Positions 40,032-42,033 of a stretch of DNA of 42,033 nucleotides are shown here, piece after piece (the first letter of the stretch is position 1; every line of letters starts with the position of its first letter). The notes under the pieces are model-generated. The model saw only the letters and a program-made list of their open reading frames with translations. It had not been told where the DNA came from and searched no databases. Position numbers and translations under genes: made by a program. This DNA is from Lacrimispora saccharolytica (GTDB taxonomy: Bacteria > Bacillota > Clostridia > Lachnospirales > Lachnospiraceae). The stretch lies in assembly GCA_016899975.1 (NCBI GenBank), contig JACJJN010000029.1:1-42033 (forward strand), in the 5' to 3' direction.

Positions 40032-41189
40032 CTACCGTATCGGCTTCTCCCTCCTTGGAGGTTTCGGGCCCGAATACTGATAGAAATACGTCTTCAGCAT
40101 TCCATTGTAGATCTTTCTGTTTTTATCTGCGTTCTTTCCTATATAACGCTGCGCGTCTTCATAGCTGGTGATCAGATACATGGACCAGGAATCCAGCGCC
40201 CGGAAACGCTCCCCAAGGGTTCGGTACAGCTCCGGCAGCGCTTCTTTTTCCTCAAGCCTTTCCCCGTAAGGAGGATTGGTCACCAGAAATCCGTATTTTT
40301 TCGGATGGGACAGTTCCGTCACCGGACGCTGCTGAAAATGGATCAGATGATCCACCTGCGCCAGCTTTGCGTTCTCTCTGGCGGCATTGATCACATTTCC
40401 GTCGATATCAAATCCCTGAATATCCGTCTCCACGTTTCTATCCACTCGCTCCGCCGCATCGTCCATCACATTGTACCAGTGTTTTGCCGGCACAAGATGT
40501 TTCCATTCCTCCGCGAGAAACGACCGGTTCATTCCAGGAGCGATCTGTGCCGCCATCATCGCCGCTTCAATGGGAAACGTACCGCTTCCGCAGAACGGAT
40601 CCACCAGGATCCTGTCCTTCTTCCATGGCGTCAGCATCAGGAGAGCAGCCGCCAGCGTCTCTGTGATGGGCGCTTTTGCGGTCATTTTTCGGTAGCCTCT
40701 TTTGTGCAGAGACACTCCGGAGGTGTCCAGTCCCACCGTGACCACGTCCTTCAGAATAGAAACGCGGATGGGAAAACTGCTCCCGTCCTCCTGAAACCAT
40801 TCTGTATGATAGACGGTCTTCAGCCGCTCCACCATCGCCTTTTTCATGATCGACTGGATATCGGACGGACTGAACAGTTTGCTTTTTACAGAATTCGCCT
40901 TTGTCACCCAGAATTTTCCATCTTTTGGAATATACCGCTCCCACGGCAGCGCCTTCGTCTTCTCAAAAAGTTCTTCAAAGGTTTCCGCCCGGAACTGCCC
41001 GATCTTCAAAAGGATCCTCTCTGTGGTTCTCAGGAACACATTGGCATAGGCAATCGCCTCCGCATCGCCTTCGAATGTCACTTTCCCGTCCTCAACACTG
41101 GTTATCTCATAACCCAGGTCCAGAATTTCACGTTTCATCACCGCTTCCAGCCCAAAATGGCAGGGCGCGATCAGTTCAAATTTTTCCAT
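40032..41189 (-). CDS. THUMP-domain RNA N2-guanine methyltransferase (RlmL/Trm14-like)
   Basis: A 385-residue methyltransferase for rRNA or tRNA. The N-terminus (about 1-160) has a ferredoxin-like part (FELIAPCHFGLEAVMKREI) and a THUMP domain that binds RNA (RVSILKDVVTVGLDTSG). The catalytic domain has DPFCGSGTFPIEAAM (SAM motif I, around 195) and NPPYGERL (motif IV, around 290), which marks N-methylation of guanine. Family members methylate 23S rRNA or tRNA; the site cannot be told from sequence. The GTG two codons earlier lies inside the ribosome binding site (GAGGTGAGT); the ATG at 41189 is used. It ends at the composite repeat. Confidence 0.93.
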   Translation of the reverse strand: MEKFELIAPCHFGLEAVMKREILDLGYEITSVEDGKVTFEGDAEAIAYANVFLRTTERILLKIGQFRAETFEELFEKTKALPWERYIPKDGKFWVTKANSVKSKLFSPSDIQSIMKKAMVERLKTVYHTEWFQEDGSSFPIRVSILKDVVTVGLDTSGVSLHKRGYRKMTAKAPITETLAAALLMLTPWKKDRILVDPFCGSGTFPIEAAMMAAQIAPGMNRSFLAEEWKHLVPAKHWYNVMDDAAERVDRNVETDIQGFDIDGNVINAARENAKLAQVDHLIHFQQRPVTELSHPKKYGFLVTNPPYGERLEEKEALPELYRTLGERFRALDSWSMYLITSYEDAQRYIGKNADKNRKIYNGMLKTYFYQYSGPKPPRREKPIR

Positions 41190-41210
41190 ACTCACCTCAT
41201 CCTGCGTTCT

Positions 41211-41753
41211 TTACAGCGCCAGTTCCTTCACCACCGTGCCGTCAAATCCTTTGATGGTGAAGACTCCATCCTTCAGCACCGCGTAGGTCGGGATGTTTCC
41301 TTCCTTCGGCAGGGATACGGAACCCGGATTCAGATACACACGTCCATCCTTCTTCTCCGCCCGCAGGACATGGGTATGTCCATAAACAAAGATCTCGTCC
41401 TCCTGCATCGGCGGAAGATTTCCCTCATGATAAACATGTCCATGGCTCAGATAAAAGGTATGCGTTCCATCGGTAAACCAGGCATAGTCCGCCAGAACCG
41501 GGAAATTCAGAACCATCTGATCCACTTCGGTATCGCAGTTTCCACGGATTGCCAGGAGTTTGTCCTTTACGCCGTTGAGCATCGCGATCACCTCTTTCGG
41601 CGCATACTCTTTCGGCAGATCGTTTCTCGGACCATGATACAAAATATCTCCCAGAAGCAGCAGCTTCTTTGGCTGCTCCTTTTCCATCGCCTCAAGCAGT
41701 TTTCTGCAGTAATAGGCAGAACCGTGAATATCGGAAGCAAACATAAACTTCAT
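41211..41753 (-). CDS. yfcE: YfcE-like metallophosphoesterase (copy 2)
   Basis: A 180-residue phosphodiesterase with the YfcE layout: ASDIHGS (metal ligands near residue 8-10), LLGDILYHGPRNDLPKEY, RGNCDTEVDQ, SHGHVYHEG and GHTHVLRA. The GPRNDLP insert is typical of YfcE proper, so the symbol is used here and not for the shorter paralogue. It lies 22 bp upstream of the methyltransferase gene, and both are likely one transcript from the promoter at 41861-41889. A stem-loop at the 5' end of that transcript may protect it. Confidence 0.92.
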   Translation of the reverse strand: MKFMFASDIHGSAYYCRKLLEAMEKEQPKKLLLLGDILYHGPRNDLPKEYAPKEVIAMLNGVKDKLLAIRGNCDTEVDQMVLNFPVLADYAWFTDGTHTFYLSHGHVYHEGNLPPMQEDEIFVYGHTHVLRAEKKDGRVYLNPGSVSLPKEGNIPTYAVLKDGVFTIKGFDGTVVKELAL

Positions 41754-41810
41754 TTTCTATTTTCCTCCTGTTGTTGTTCGGATTTCTGTCCGGATTTCTT
41801 TTTTCCGTCT

Positions 41811-41853
41811 GGAATGTCCGCATGTTCCGCAGCCGGAACGTCACGGACATTCC
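41811..41853 (-). other. 5'-terminal hairpin of the yfcE transcript
   Basis: GGAATGTCCG (minus strand 41853-41844) pairs with CGGACATTCC (41820-41811) around an inner GTTCC/GGAAC stem. It starts within a few bases of the predicted transcription start. Layout, but not sequence, resembles the family-2 hairpins. The remaining leader (41754-41810) shows nothing else. Confidence 0.6.
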
Positions 41854-41860
41854 TTTTCCC

Positions 41861-41889
41861 ATCTTACCTTATCTTCATCTATTTTACAA
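41861..41889 (-). promoter_or_regulatory. Sigma-A promoter of yfcE and the methyltransferase gene
   Basis: On the minus strand TTGTAA (41889-41884), a 17-nt spacer, TAAGAT (41866-41861). Confidence 0.7.
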
Positions 41890-41961
41890 GATATTTTCCC
41901 CTGTAAGCCACGACAAACGCATGAATGTGTTTCCCAACTAAACCTATCGATTTTCGTTTTT

Positions 41962-42030
41962 TTACAAATTCATAAGTTCATCCAGATATTTTTCCGGATT
42001 TGTTCCGATCGCATACCTTTTCTTTTTCAT
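41962..42030 (-). CDS. Small or partial reading frame at the window edge
   Basis: The minus strand reads MKKKRYAIGTNPEKYLDELM and two more residues before TAA at 41964-41962. The codon before the ATG is also open, so this may be the C-terminus of a gene beginning outside the window, or a 22-residue peptide. Too little sequence is available to assign a function; no ribosome binding site can be judged. Confidence 0.35.
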   Translation of the reverse strand: MKKKRYAIGTNPEKYLDELMNL

Positions 42031-42033
42031 ACT

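Noticed and set aside
40029-41906. A 625-codon plus-strand frame opposite the methyltransferase and yfcE
   Set aside because: It runs antisense through two well-supported genes and their promoter; the composition is that of a shadow frame.

Overview
The window reads as a core-chromosome segment of a Gram-positive Clostridia bacterium, most likely family Lachnospiraceae (the [Ruminococcus]/Mediterraneibacter/Dorea/Blautia neighbourhood). Supporting signs are the single-chain glycyl-tRNA synthetase, the rho-rpmE-DUF1385-prmC-prfA gene order, strong AGGAGG-type ribosome binding sites, sigma-A promoters with 16-17 bp spacers, a ZTP riboswitch, and purine genes in which PurH is replaced by a stand-alone AICAR transformylase plus a PurO-type IMP cyclohydrolase. 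Species assignment is inference. Almost every protein gene lies on the minus strand; the plus strand carries only a Crp/Fnr regulator, a LysR regulator, one Gfo/Idh/MocA oxidoreductase and three tRNA genes.

Layout. 0.2-7.4 kb: glyS, a lipoprotein, purA, purB, then alanine racemase behind an Lrp/AsnC regulator with a structured leader. 7.5-13.8 kb: aldo/keto reductase, two tRNA-Gly genes, Crp/Fnr, Na/Pi symporter, an internally deleted aadE remnant, signal peptidase I, LysR. 13.8-19.3 kb: an XPD/DinG-like helicase with a nuclease-like N-terminus, an HPr-like protein without the phosphorylatable His, an Mrp ATPase next to a CsoR-type metal sensor, a small conserved gene, a DNA glycosylase and a hypothetical gene. 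19.7-25.7 kb: oxidoreductase, the ZTP-riboswitch-controlled IMP synthesis pair, a kinase-like remnant, a DUF3267 membrane protein, O-acetylhomoserine sulfhydrylase. 25.7-35.8 kb: hflX, TPR lipoprotein, glmM, a nucleotidyltransferase, prfA, prmC, DUF1385, rpmE, rho. 36.0-38.0 kb: a small accessory patch (PadR cassette with a doubly frameshifted DUF2812 gene, a nucleotidyltransferase, and a 23-nt repeat pair) lying between tRNA-Leu and a six-tRNA operon (Pro-Gly-Arg-His-Gln-Lys). 38.7-42 kb: two YfcE-like phosphoesterases, rdgB, a THUMP-domain RNA methyltransferase and the edge of another gene.

How the parts work together. purB, purA, the AICAR transformylase and PurO-like cyclohydrolase cover the last steps of purine synthesis; the ZTP riboswitch ties the last two to folate-starvation signalling. 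rho, rpmE, prmC and prfA form a translation/transcription-termination block, with PrmC methylating the adjacent gene's product RF1. alr and glmM feed the cell wall.

No prophage, CRISPR array, complete insertion sequence or defence island is visible. The most distinctive feature is the intergenic DNA: at least four families of short, hairpin-forming repeats recur within 42 kb. One is a composite element of about 100 nt (3.85 kb and 39.9 kb) whose first hairpin also occurs alone at 16.84 and 29.40 kb with compensating stem changes. These look like dispersed structured repeats and are the best candidates for something undescribed.
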